Source: Pirellulaceae bacterium
GTDB taxonomy: Bacteria > Planctomycetota > Planctomycetia > Pirellulales > Pirellulaceae
Length of the DNA: 7,763 bases
Reading direction: 5' to 3'
NCBI GenBank assembly: GCA_030744095.1
Contig: JASLRF010000534.1
Span: forward strand, 1 to 7,763
Under the pieces are notes generated by a model that saw nothing but the letters and a program-made list of their open reading frames with translations, had not been told where the DNA came from and searched no databases. The position numbers were made by a program, and so were the translations under genes. Position 1 is the first letter of the stretch. Each line of letters begins with the position of its first letter. This document shows, piece by piece, positions 1 to 6,166 of the stretch.

Positions 1-1
1 T

Positions 2-1243
2 ACGGAAACGACCGACGATTCCGGGGCGATGGATGAGGCCGTCGACGAGAATAGTGCGCCCGTCGTACGTTTGGTCCACCTGATGATCGGTGAGGCGGTC
101 CAGTTGCGGGCCTCAGATATTCATGTCGAGCCGTTCGAGGATCGCGTCAGAATCCGTTACCGCATCGACGGGCGCCTCGTCGAAAGGGACAGCCCACCAC
201 GTCGCCTCCTGTCGGCAATTCTCTCGCGCATCAAGATCCTCTCGAAGCTTGACATTGCGGAACGTCGCCGCCCCCAGGATGGTCGAATCAAGGTGACGGT
301 GGGCGAGAAAGAGCTCGACCTGCGCGTCAGTGTGATCCCGACCAGTCACGGGCAGTCCGTCGTGATGCGGCTGCTGGACAAAGACAACATCAAGGTTGGC
401 CTCCGTCAGCTCGGTTTCGGTGATCATACGTTCACTGGCATCATGAGCTTGATCAAGCGACCCAACGGGATCATTCTCGTGACGGGGCCAACCGGTTCTG
501 GGAAGACGACAACCCTTTACGCTTGCCTAAACTTTCTGAATCGACCTGACCGCAAGATCATCACTGCTGAAGATCCGGTGGAATACTACCTGCCTGGGAT
601 CAATCAGGTGGAGGTTCGGCACAACATCGGGTTGGATTTTGCACGGATTATTCGAGCCATGCTGCGTCAAGCTCCTAACATCATCCTGGTGGGTGAAATG
701 CGCGACACAGAGACAGCTTCCATGGGGATTCAGGCTTCTTTGACTGGACACTTGGTTTTCAGTACACTGCACACGAACGATGCGCCCAGTGCTGTGACGC
801 GAATGGTGGATATGGGAGTGCCCGGATATCTGGTTGCTAGCAGCGTGATTGCCGTTCTGGCGCAGCGATTGGTGCGTGTGATTTGCGAGCGGTGCAAGAC
901 GCCCTACCTCCCCAGCCCCTCGGTCTTGGCCGAGGCGGGGATCGCTCCTGAAGTGGCCGAGCATGGTCGTATGTCGACCGGAAAGGGCTGCAATTATTGT
1001 CAAAGGAAAGGGTACCGTGGCCGGAAGGGGATCTACGAGTTGATGATGGTCACTCCAGCCATGCGACAGCTTGTGTTCGCGGGCAGCCCCACGCAGGAAC
1101 TCAGAACGCTTGCCATAAATGAAGGAATGGACACGCTTTACCGTGATGGATTGCGTTCGGTGATTGATGGGATTACGACTCTCGACGAAGTCTATCGGAT
1201 TGCCAAAAAATCCGAACAGGATGCGGTGATTGAGGCCGCTTAA
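2..1243 (+). CDS. gspE: GspE/PilB-type assembly ATPase, 5' partial
   Basis: Cytoplasmic hexameric ATPase of the type II secretion / type IV pilus family, which powers addition of pilin subunits through the GspF/PilC platform. The frame is open to the left edge, so the N-terminal domain is missing and the real start is outside; the ATG at 29 lies inside the protein. Counting from that Met: an ASDIHVEPFED segment (28-38) and DIAERRRPQDGR (75-86), both typical of the family; Walker A GPTGSGKT (153-160); Asp box AEDPVEY (180-186); Walker B ILVGEMRD (219-226) with Glu223; His box TGHLVFSTLHTNDA (239-252). Four cysteines, C286/C289 and C321/C324, form the zinc motif of GspE/PilB, which PilT lacks. 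The stretch before Walker B reads RQAPN where the family usually has RQDPD. It is a paralogue of the gene at 2846, not a copy. Family is certain; GspE versus PilB is not. Confidence 0.95.
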   Translation, partial: TETTDDSGAMDEAVDENSAPVVRLVHLMIGEAVQLRASDIHVEPFEDRVRIRYRIDGRLVERDSPPRRLLSAILSRIKILSKLDIAERRRPQDGRIKVTVGEKELDLRVSVIPTSHGQSVVMRLLDKDNIKVGLRQLGFGDHTFTGIMSLIKRPNGIILVTGPTGSGKTTTLYACLNFLNRPDRKIITAEDPVEYYLPGINQVEVRHNIGLDFARIIRAMLRQAPNIILVGEMRDTETASMGIQASLTGHLVFSTLHTNDAPSAVTRMVDMGVPGYLVASSVIAVLAQRLVRVICERCKTPYLPSPSVLAEAGIAPEVAEHGRMSTGKGCNYCQRKGYRGRKGIYELMMVTPAMRQLVFAGSPTQELRTLAINEGMDTLYRDGLRSVIDGITTLDEVYRIAKKSEQDAVIEAA

Positions 1244-1630
1244 CGGCGGCAGCCCTTTTGTCCGCCTCGGTGCCCGGCGATGGCGTCTTCTGCTTGGCAT
1301 GCTGCGAGCGGGTGATTTCGCGGGCTCTATTTATGAAAGGCCAGACGATCGATCATGCCGGGCCGCCGTTGGTGGAACTCCGGAAGAAAATCGCAACAGA
1401 CCGGCGCTGCAAATGGCGCGCGGATCCACGTCGTTTGTGCAACTTTCTTGTGTCACCTCGACCGGCGGCGAATAATCTTTCTGCTCGCCGGGGAAATTCG
1501 GTGGCCCATTAAGTGATGGTGTAATTTGCACAGCAGGTCCCGCTCGCTCATCTCAGGCATTCGGCATCGGGCGGCCTGTGGTCGCTTGATGATCTTCCCC
1601 ATTTTGAATTGAAACGAGTGATTCCGTACC
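1244..1630. other. 387-base intergenic gap before pilT
   Basis: No convincing gene is seen here. A frame at 1258-1512 is open for 84 codons, but its product is rich in Arg, Cys and Pro, matches no family I recognise and has no ribosome binding site. No clear -35/-10 pair was found. There is no U-tailed hairpin after the stop at 1243; the nearest stem, GGCGG 1245-1249 with CCGCC 1262-1266, has a 12-base loop and no T run. The gap is much longer than others in the cluster, so a pilT promoter probably lies here, but this is inference. Confidence 0.5.
1466..1490 (+). other. possible stem-loop upstream of pilT
   Basis: CGGCGA at 1466-1471 can pair with TCGCCG at 1485-1490 (6 bp) around an A/T-rich 13-base loop. 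An alternative register pairs CCGGCG with CGCCGG. No T run follows, so it does not look like an intrinsic terminator. It could be a leader structure or operator, or chance in GC-rich DNA. Confidence 0.25.
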
Positions 1631-2758
1631 ATGGCCACAACCATTCTGATTGACAAGCTGCTTCAAGCTTGCGTGAAGCAAGGTGCCAGCGACATTCATA
1701 TTGTCGTCGGTCAGCCCCCCGTTTTTCGTCTCCACGGTCGCATGCGCCGTTTGGAAACCAAAGTGCTCGAGCCGGATGATGCAGTCGGTTTGATGAAAAG
1801 TATCACGCCCGAGCGATGTCAGCGCGAACTTCAGGAGAGTGGGAGTGCGGACTTTGGCTTCGCCTTTGGCGATATGGCTCGCTTTCGTGTCTCCGTATTC
1901 AAACAGCGCGGCAATATCTCGATGGTGTTGCGGCAGATCCCCACGGACAAGCTGACTCCCGAGCAGCTAGGCCTGCCCGAGCAGGTGGTCAAGCTGATCA
2001 TGCGACCACGCGGATTGTTTCTGGTGACCGGCCCAACCGGATCGGGCAAGAGCACGACGTTGGCCAGTCTGGTGAACTATCTCAACGAGACCTGTGACCA
2101 CCATATTATCACGATCGAAGACCCGATCGAGTTTTATCACGAACACATCAAGTCGACGGTCAATCAGCGAGAGGTCGGTGTTGACGTGCCGAGCTTCTCG
2201 GAGGCCTTGCGGCGTGCCTTGCGGCAGGACCCTGATGTGATTCTGGTGGGCGAATTGCGTGACTTGGAGACGATCGAAGCGGCGATTACGGCGGCCGAGA
2301 CCGGTCATGTGGTGTTTGGAACCCTGCATACTAATAGCGCCCAAGGGACGGTTAATCGCGTCATCGACGCATTCCCGGGCAACTTGCAGGACCAGATCCG
2401 CACGCAACTTTCTACGTCGCTGATCGGTGTTGTTGCCCAAACGTTGGTGCCACGCGTTGGCGGCGGACGTTGTGCGGCGTACGAAGTGCTGATCGTCTCG
2501 CCCGGTATTGCCAACTTGATTCGTGAGAACAAGACGTTTCGCATCAATTCGGCCATTCAGACTGGTGCCAAGTTTGGTATGCAACTGATGGACGATGCGT
2601 TATTCAAGTTGTGGAAGGCTGATATGGTCACCGTCGAAGATATCCTGTCGAAGGCGCAGAATCCGGACGATTTGGCGAAGAAAATTGTCAACGCCAAGCG
2701 AATGATGGCGGACGAAGGTGATGAAGACGAGGACGATGAAGACGATTCCATGGGCTAA
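1631..2758 (+). CDS. pilT: PilT-type pilus retraction ATPase
   Basis: Cytoplasmic hexameric ATPase that in type IV pili drives filament disassembly and retraction. The 375-residue protein has the PilT N-terminus (KQGASDIHIVVGQPPVFRLHG, 17-36). It then shows Walker A GPTGSGKS (134-141), Asp box IEDPIEF (162-168), Walker B VILVGELRD (203-211) with Glu208, and His box TGHVVFGTLHTNSA (224-237). IANLIREN (293-300) matches the PilT signature AIRNLIRE needed for retraction. There is no four-cysteine zinc motif, which separates it from the GspE-type neighbours. It is about 30 residues longer than typical PilT, ending in an acidic tail (about 361-372, nearly all Asp/Glu). The ATG at 1631 fits the family start, although only a weak purine patch (GAAACGAG) precedes it. 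It lies 387 bases after the first ATPase and 87 bases before the next, so it may have its own promoter. Confidence 0.95.
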   Translation: MATTILIDKLLQACVKQGASDIHIVVGQPPVFRLHGRMRRLETKVLEPDDAVGLMKSITPERCQRELQESGSADFGFAFGDMARFRVSVFKQRGNISMVLRQIPTDKLTPEQLGLPEQVVKLIMRPRGLFLVTGPTGSGKSTTLASLVNYLNETCDHHIITIEDPIEFYHEHIKSTVNQREVGVDVPSFSEALRRALRQDPDVILVGELRDLETIEAAITAAETGHVVFGTLHTNSAQGTVNRVIDAFPGNLQDQIRTQLSTSLIGVVAQTLVPRVGGGRCAAYEVLIVSPGIANLIRENKTFRINSAIQTGAKFGMQLMDDALFKLWKADMVTVEDILSKAQNPDDLAKKIVNAKRMMADEGDEDEDDEDDSMG

Positions 2759-2763
2759 GGAGG
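2756..2763 (+). promoter_or_regulatory. strong Shine-Dalgarno sequence with no start codon
   Basis: TAAGGAGG, a full match to the anti-Shine-Dalgarno sequence, overlaps the pilT stop codon (TAA 2756-2758). No ATG, GTG or TTG lies 5-15 bases downstream; the first candidates are TTG at 2791 and ATG at 2800. It is either a relic of a lost start or a ribosome standby site for the following gene. The sequence match is certain, the function is not. Confidence 0.5.
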
Positions 2764-2799
2764 AAAGCCGACTAGGCGGCAACGGCGACGTTGCAATTT

Positions 2800-2826
2800 A
2801 TGACTATGACCGAGCAGTACAACTAG
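2800..2826 (+). other. eight-codon open frame in the gspE leader
   Basis: ATG at 2800 opens a short frame, MTMTEQYN, ending at TAG 2824-2826, twenty bases before the start of the next gene. It has no good ribosome binding site at the normal distance; the strong one at 2756-2763 is about 36 bases upstream. It may be a leader peptide, a relic or chance. Confidence 0.15.
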
Positions 2827-2836
2827 CAGTACAAGA
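2813..2836 (+). repeat. 12-base tandem repeat upstream of gspE
   Basis: The ten bases AGCAGTACAA occur at 2813-2822 and again at 2825-2834, a 12-base period (the last two bases of each unit differ, CT and GA). The second copy ends next to the AAGAGG ribosome binding site of the gene at 2846. It is a small local duplication; a regulatory role is possible but unsupported. Confidence 0.6.
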
Positions 2837-2845
2837 GGCAATGTG

Positions 2846-4564
2846 ATGGCGATTCGTCGCATCGGACAGATCCTGGTCGACATGGGTTTTATCAACGACG
2901 ACCAGTTGGAAATGCTGCTCGAAGAGCAGGATCGGCAGCCCGGTGAAAAACTGGGGATGGTCGCCGAGGAATTGGGGCTCGTCACGGACGAACAAGTTGC
3001 GCAAGCGTTGGCCGAGCAGATGAACATGCAGGTCATCAGCCTGGAGGACTTCGAGCTGGAGGAGGAGACACAAGAGCAGATCTCCGAAACGATGGCGCAG
3101 ATGTACAACGTGATCCCGGTTCGGCGGGAAGGCGACGTACTGACGATCGCCACCAACGAACCGCAGAACCTGGTCATTCAGGACGACCTGCGGACCTTTC
3201 TGGGCCTCGAGATTCGAGTCTTGGTGGCGACGCAGCGCGAGGTCACGGCCGCTCTCGAGAAATACTACAACGCCGGCGGTGAGAGCGTTGAACGCCTTGT
3301 CGAGGAACTGGAAAATGACGAGGGATTGAAGAAGATGGCCGAGGAGATGGAAACCTCCTCCGCCTTCGACTTGACCAGTGCCGAGGCCCTGGCGGACAGC
3401 GCGCCGGTCCGCAAACTGCTGAACATGATCTTGTTGTTGGCGATCAAGGACCATGCCAGCGATATCCACTTCGAGCCGTTCGAGGAAGAATTCCGCATCC
3501 GGATTAAGGCCGACGGTGTATTGTACGAAATGGTACCACCACCTCGACATCTGGCGTTTGCGATCACGACGCGGATCAAGGTGATGGCGGACTTGGATAT
3601 TGCAGAACGCCGCATGCCGCAAGACGGTCGGATTGAACTGGTCGTCGGCGGCCACTCGGTGGACCTTCGCATCAGTGTACTGCCGACCATGTTCGGCGAA
3701 AGCACGGTCATGCGGGTCCTGGATCGCTCAGTCGTGTCGCTCGACTTGAACAAAGTCGGGATGGATGCGCCCACGATGAAGAATTTCCGGGAAGTTATCG
3801 AGAAACCGAACGGAATCGTACTGGTGACGGGCCCCACGGGTTCGGGCAAGACCACCACGCTCTATTCGGCTTTGACCGAATTGAATGTGATCGAGGAGAA
3901 GTTGATCACCACGGAAGATCCGGTGGAATACGAGATCGACGGGATCATTCAGATTCCCGTCGATGCCGACATCGACGTTACCTTTGCGGCCTGCTTGCGG
4001 TCGATTCTGCGACAGGATCCGGATCGCATCCTGGTGGGTGAAATTCGCGACTTGGAAACCGCGGAAATCGCCGTGCAAGCATCGTTGACGGGTCACATGG
4101 TTTTCAGCACGTTGCACACCAACGACGCGCCGAGTTCGATCACCCGCCTGAAGGACATGGGGATCCCGACGTTCCTCATCACAGCGACGGTCGAGGCAAT
4201 TCTCGCGCAACGCCTCGTGCGGCGGATTTGTACGCAATGCCGCGCTGAGATTGAGCCAACGGACGAAATCCTCACAGATCTCGAACAGACCCATGAATCG
4301 CTCGGCGACCGCAAGCTCTTTCGTGGCAGTGGCTGCGATGGCTGCAACAATACTGGATACAAGGGCCGCGTCGGGCTCTTCGAATTGATGATCATGAACG
4401 ACGAACTGCGAGAGTTGATTCTCAACAATGCGCCGATTGATACGCTGCGCGACGCGGCACGCGGCTACGGAATGGTCTCTCTGCGTGATGCAGGCGAGAC
4501 TTTCATGTTTGATGGGGTGACGTCGCCGGACGAAGTCATCCGCGAAACCATTTTGGAAGCGTAA
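2846..4564 (+). CDS. gspE: GspE/PilB assembly ATPase with MshEN-like N-terminal domain
   Basis: Complete 572-residue ATPase that would energise filament assembly at the GspF platform encoded just downstream. Residues 5-28 and 35-58 form two successive MshEN-like motifs (R/K-x-G...G...L...L..Q), the fold that binds cyclic di-GMP in MshE-type ATPases. The rest of the N-terminal domain runs to about 142, followed by an acidic linker. The C-terminal motor has ASDIHFEPFEEE (204-215), DIAERRMPQDGR (251-262), Walker A GPTGSGKT (329-336), Asp box TEDPVEY (356-362), Walker B ILVGEIRD (395-402) with Glu399 and the usual RQDPD before it, and His box TGHMVFSTLHTNDA (415-428). Zinc cysteines are C462/C465 and C497/C500. 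I chose ATG 2846 because AAGAGG at 2833-2838 sits seven bases upstream; an in-frame GTG at 2843 would add one residue. gspF starts 46 bases after the stop, so the two are probably co-transcribed. Confidence 0.95.
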   Translation: MAIRRIGQILVDMGFINDDQLEMLLEEQDRQPGEKLGMVAEELGLVTDEQVAQALAEQMNMQVISLEDFELEEETQEQISETMAQMYNVIPVRREGDVLTIATNEPQNLVIQDDLRTFLGLEIRVLVATQREVTAALEKYYNAGGESVERLVEELENDEGLKKMAEEMETSSAFDLTSAEALADSAPVRKLLNMILLLAIKDHASDIHFEPFEEEFRIRIKADGVLYEMVPPPRHLAFAITTRIKVMADLDIAERRMPQDGRIELVVGGHSVDLRISVLPTMFGESTVMRVLDRSVVSLDLNKVGMDAPTMKNFREVIEKPNGIVLVTGPTGSGKTTTLYSALTELNVIEEKLITTEDPVEYEIDGIIQIPVDADIDVTFAACLRSILRQDPDRILVGEIRDLETAEIAVQASLTGHMVFSTLHTNDAPSSITRLKDMGIPTFLITATVEAILAQRLVRRICTQCRAEIEPTDEILTDLEQTHESLGDRKLFRGSGCDGCNNTGYKGRVGLFELMIMNDELRELILNNAPIDTLRDAARGYGMVSLRDAGETFMFDGVTSPDEVIRETILEA

Positions 4565-4610
4565 GCCTGTTTGTCAGCAAGCGGTAAACCAAGCAGACGG
4601 GAATTGAATC

Positions 4611-6023
4611 ATGCCTACATTTCAATTTGAAGCCATGGACGCCACGGGCGCAGAGATCCGTGATGTCATCGAAGCAGCCACTGAGGAAGAAGCTCAGGGC
4701 ACGATCCGACAGATGGGGTACTTCGTTACGAAGATCTCCGTCAAAAAGGCGGGTGCTCAGGAAACAGTCAAGAAAAAGGGACGTAAGAAATCCTTCGCCA
4801 TCGGCGGTGGCGGAACGAAATTCGTCTGCGCGTTTACGCGTCAGCTTTCCATTCTGCAGGACGCTGGTTTGCCGATTCTCCGCAGCCTGAAAATCCTGGA
4901 GAACAACGCCAAACCAGGCAAATTGAAGAACTCCCTGATGGACGCCTGCGAAGAGATCGAGACCGGCTCAACGTTGTCCGAAGCGATGGCGAAGAGCCCC
5001 AAGGTCTTCAATCGGCTGTACATCAACATGATCAAGGCCGGCGAAGCGGGCGGTGCCTTGGAAGTCATTTTGCAGCGTCTTGCCGAATTCATGGAGCGAG
5101 CTGAATCGCTCAAGAAAAAGGTCAAAGGTGCCATGATCTACCCGGTTGTGGTCATCCTGGTGGCGGTGAGCATCTTGATTTTTATCATGCTCAAGATCGT
5201 GCCCGTGTTTGCCAAAATGTTCGATGAATTCGAATTGGAGTTGCCGGCAGCCACGTTGCTACTGGTGGCGATTTCCGATTTTGTCGTGGGTTACTGGTTC
5301 CTCTTGCCCGCCATCCCCGTGTCGATCTGGTTGTTTATCAAACTTGCGCGGAAGTTTAAACATGGCCGGATGGGCTGGGATATGTACGTGCTCAAGCTGC
5401 CGATCATGGGTAATCTAATCGAGAAGAATATTTTGGCTCGGACCACGCGAACTTTGGGAACCTTGATTTCCAGCGGTGTGCCGATCCTCGAGGCGTTGAA
5501 TATCACTCGCGAGACCGCGGGTAATGCCTTGTTCGAGCGAATGTATGGCAAGGTGACCGATTCGATTCGCGATGGAAATACTGTGGCTCGGCCGTTGGCC
5601 GAGTATTCGCGACTGGGTTTTCATCCTGTTTGTGCGATGTTCTGGTTCCTGATGGGTGCCACGCCAGGCATTCTGATGATCTGCCTGACGCCGATGAAAG
5701 ACATGGGGTTCATGCTGTTGTTGGGAACACAAGTTGCGCTTGGTGCGGGCACCTTGTCGACACTGTTTTATGCCAGCAAGATCAAGACGCGCGTGGTGGA
5801 TGATTTGGTAGTCAACATGGTGGATGTCGGCGAAGAGACCGGCGAACTGGATACCATGCTTTACAAAGTTGCCGACCAGTTTGATGAAGAGGTCAAGACT
5901 CTGACTGACGGTTTGATGGCCTTGTTGGAACCGCTGATGATCTGCTTCCTGGGTGGAGCGGTCGGTTTCATCGTGATTTCGTTATTCATGCCGTTGGTTG
6001 CCCTGATTCAAGGTCTGTCGTAA
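4611..6023 (+). CDS. gspF: GspF/PilC inner-membrane platform protein with an insert
   Basis: Polytopic inner-membrane protein that couples the cytoplasmic ATPases to pilin insertion and extraction. The 470 residues are longer than the usual 400 or so. The N-terminus (MPTFQFEAMDATGAE, 1-15) is typical of GspF/PilC. The first T2SSF domain begins near FTRQLSILQDAGLPIL (75-90) and contains IKAGEAGGALE (141-151). Membrane segments follow at about 174-198 and 214-244. The second T2SSF domain begins at TTRTLGTLISSGVPILEAL (278-296) and contains VDVGEETGELD (404-414). A last membrane segment is at about 437-466. Aligning the two domains by eye shows about 60 extra residues (334-393) in the second, with two further hydrophobic stretches (340-358 and 366-387). 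The start is preceded only by a weak GGGA at 4599-4602. It lies directly after gspE and before the pseudopilins, the usual order in these clusters. Confidence 0.95.
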   Translation: MPTFQFEAMDATGAEIRDVIEAATEEEAQGTIRQMGYFVTKISVKKAGAQETVKKKGRKKSFAIGGGGTKFVCAFTRQLSILQDAGLPILRSLKILENNAKPGKLKNSLMDACEEIETGSTLSEAMAKSPKVFNRLYINMIKAGEAGGALEVILQRLAEFMERAESLKKKVKGAMIYPVVVILVAVSILIFIMLKIVPVFAKMFDEFELELPAATLLLVAISDFVVGYWFLLPAIPVSIWLFIKLARKFKHGRMGWDMYVLKLPIMGNLIEKNILARTTRTLGTLISSGVPILEALNITRETAGNALFERMYGKVTDSIRDGNTVARPLAEYSRLGFHPVCAMFWFLMGATPGILMICLTPMKDMGFMLLLGTQVALGAGTLSTLFYASKIKTRVVDDLVVNMVDVGEETGELDTMLYKVADQFDEEVKTLTDGLMALLEPLMICFLGGAVGFIVISLFMPLVALIQGLS

Positions 6024-6052
6024 CGTTGCCGATCGGGCCGCCGAAACAAGAC

Positions 6053-6071
6053 CCGTCTGGCGGACGGTTTT
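6053..6071 (+). terminator. possible weak terminator or attenuator after gspF
   Basis: CCGTC (6053-6057) pairs with GACGG (6063-6067) around a 5-base loop TGGCG, followed by TTTT. It begins 30 bases after the gspF stop, in the 143-base gap before the first pseudopilin. The 5-bp stem and four-T run are short, so readthrough would be expected. The rest of the gap shows no clear promoter. Confidence 0.3.
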
Positions 6072-6150
6072 GTCGAGCGGCGCGATCCAACGTGGTCCAA
6101 GATGCCTGTGACGAACCCAGATTTAAACAGCGGTTTGATCTGCCAAAAGG

Positions 6151-6157
6151 AGAGGAA
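6151..6157 (+). promoter_or_regulatory. ribosome binding site fixing the pseudopilin start
   Basis: The purine run AAAAGGAGAGGAAG covers 6145-6158; its AGAGGAA part (6151-6157) lies nine bases before ATG 6167. This supports ATG 6167 over the in-frame TTG at 6026 and the ATG at 6179. Confidence 0.65.
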
Positions 6158-6166
6158 GCGCCAGTC

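Noticed and set aside
527..1300. 257-codon open frame on the - strand
   Set aside because: It lies antisense to the conserved ATPase motifs of the first gspE. Its product is His/Arg/Ser-rich with no recognisable domain.
1295..1309. Sigma-54-like GG-N10-GC spacing
   Set aside because: The -24 half is fair (TGGCATG), but the -12 half reads GAGC rather than TTGC. It is also over 300 bases from pilT and just past the end of the first gspE.
1258..1512. 84-codon open frame on the + strand in the gap before pilT
   Set aside because: No ribosome binding site, no recognisable domain and an odd composition; probably chance in GC-rich DNA.
2843..2845. GTG as start of the second gspE
   Set aside because: ATG 2846 is in the same frame, has better spacing from AAGAGG, and the choice changes only one residue.
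2804..3655. 283-codon open frame on the - strand
   Set aside because: Antisense to the MshEN-like and motor regions of the second gspE, whose protein motifs explain the sequence.
6026..6166. N-terminal extension of the first pseudopilin from TTG 6026
   Set aside because: It would place 47 residues before the prepilin leader. ATG 6167 has a good ribosome binding site and a normal leader length.
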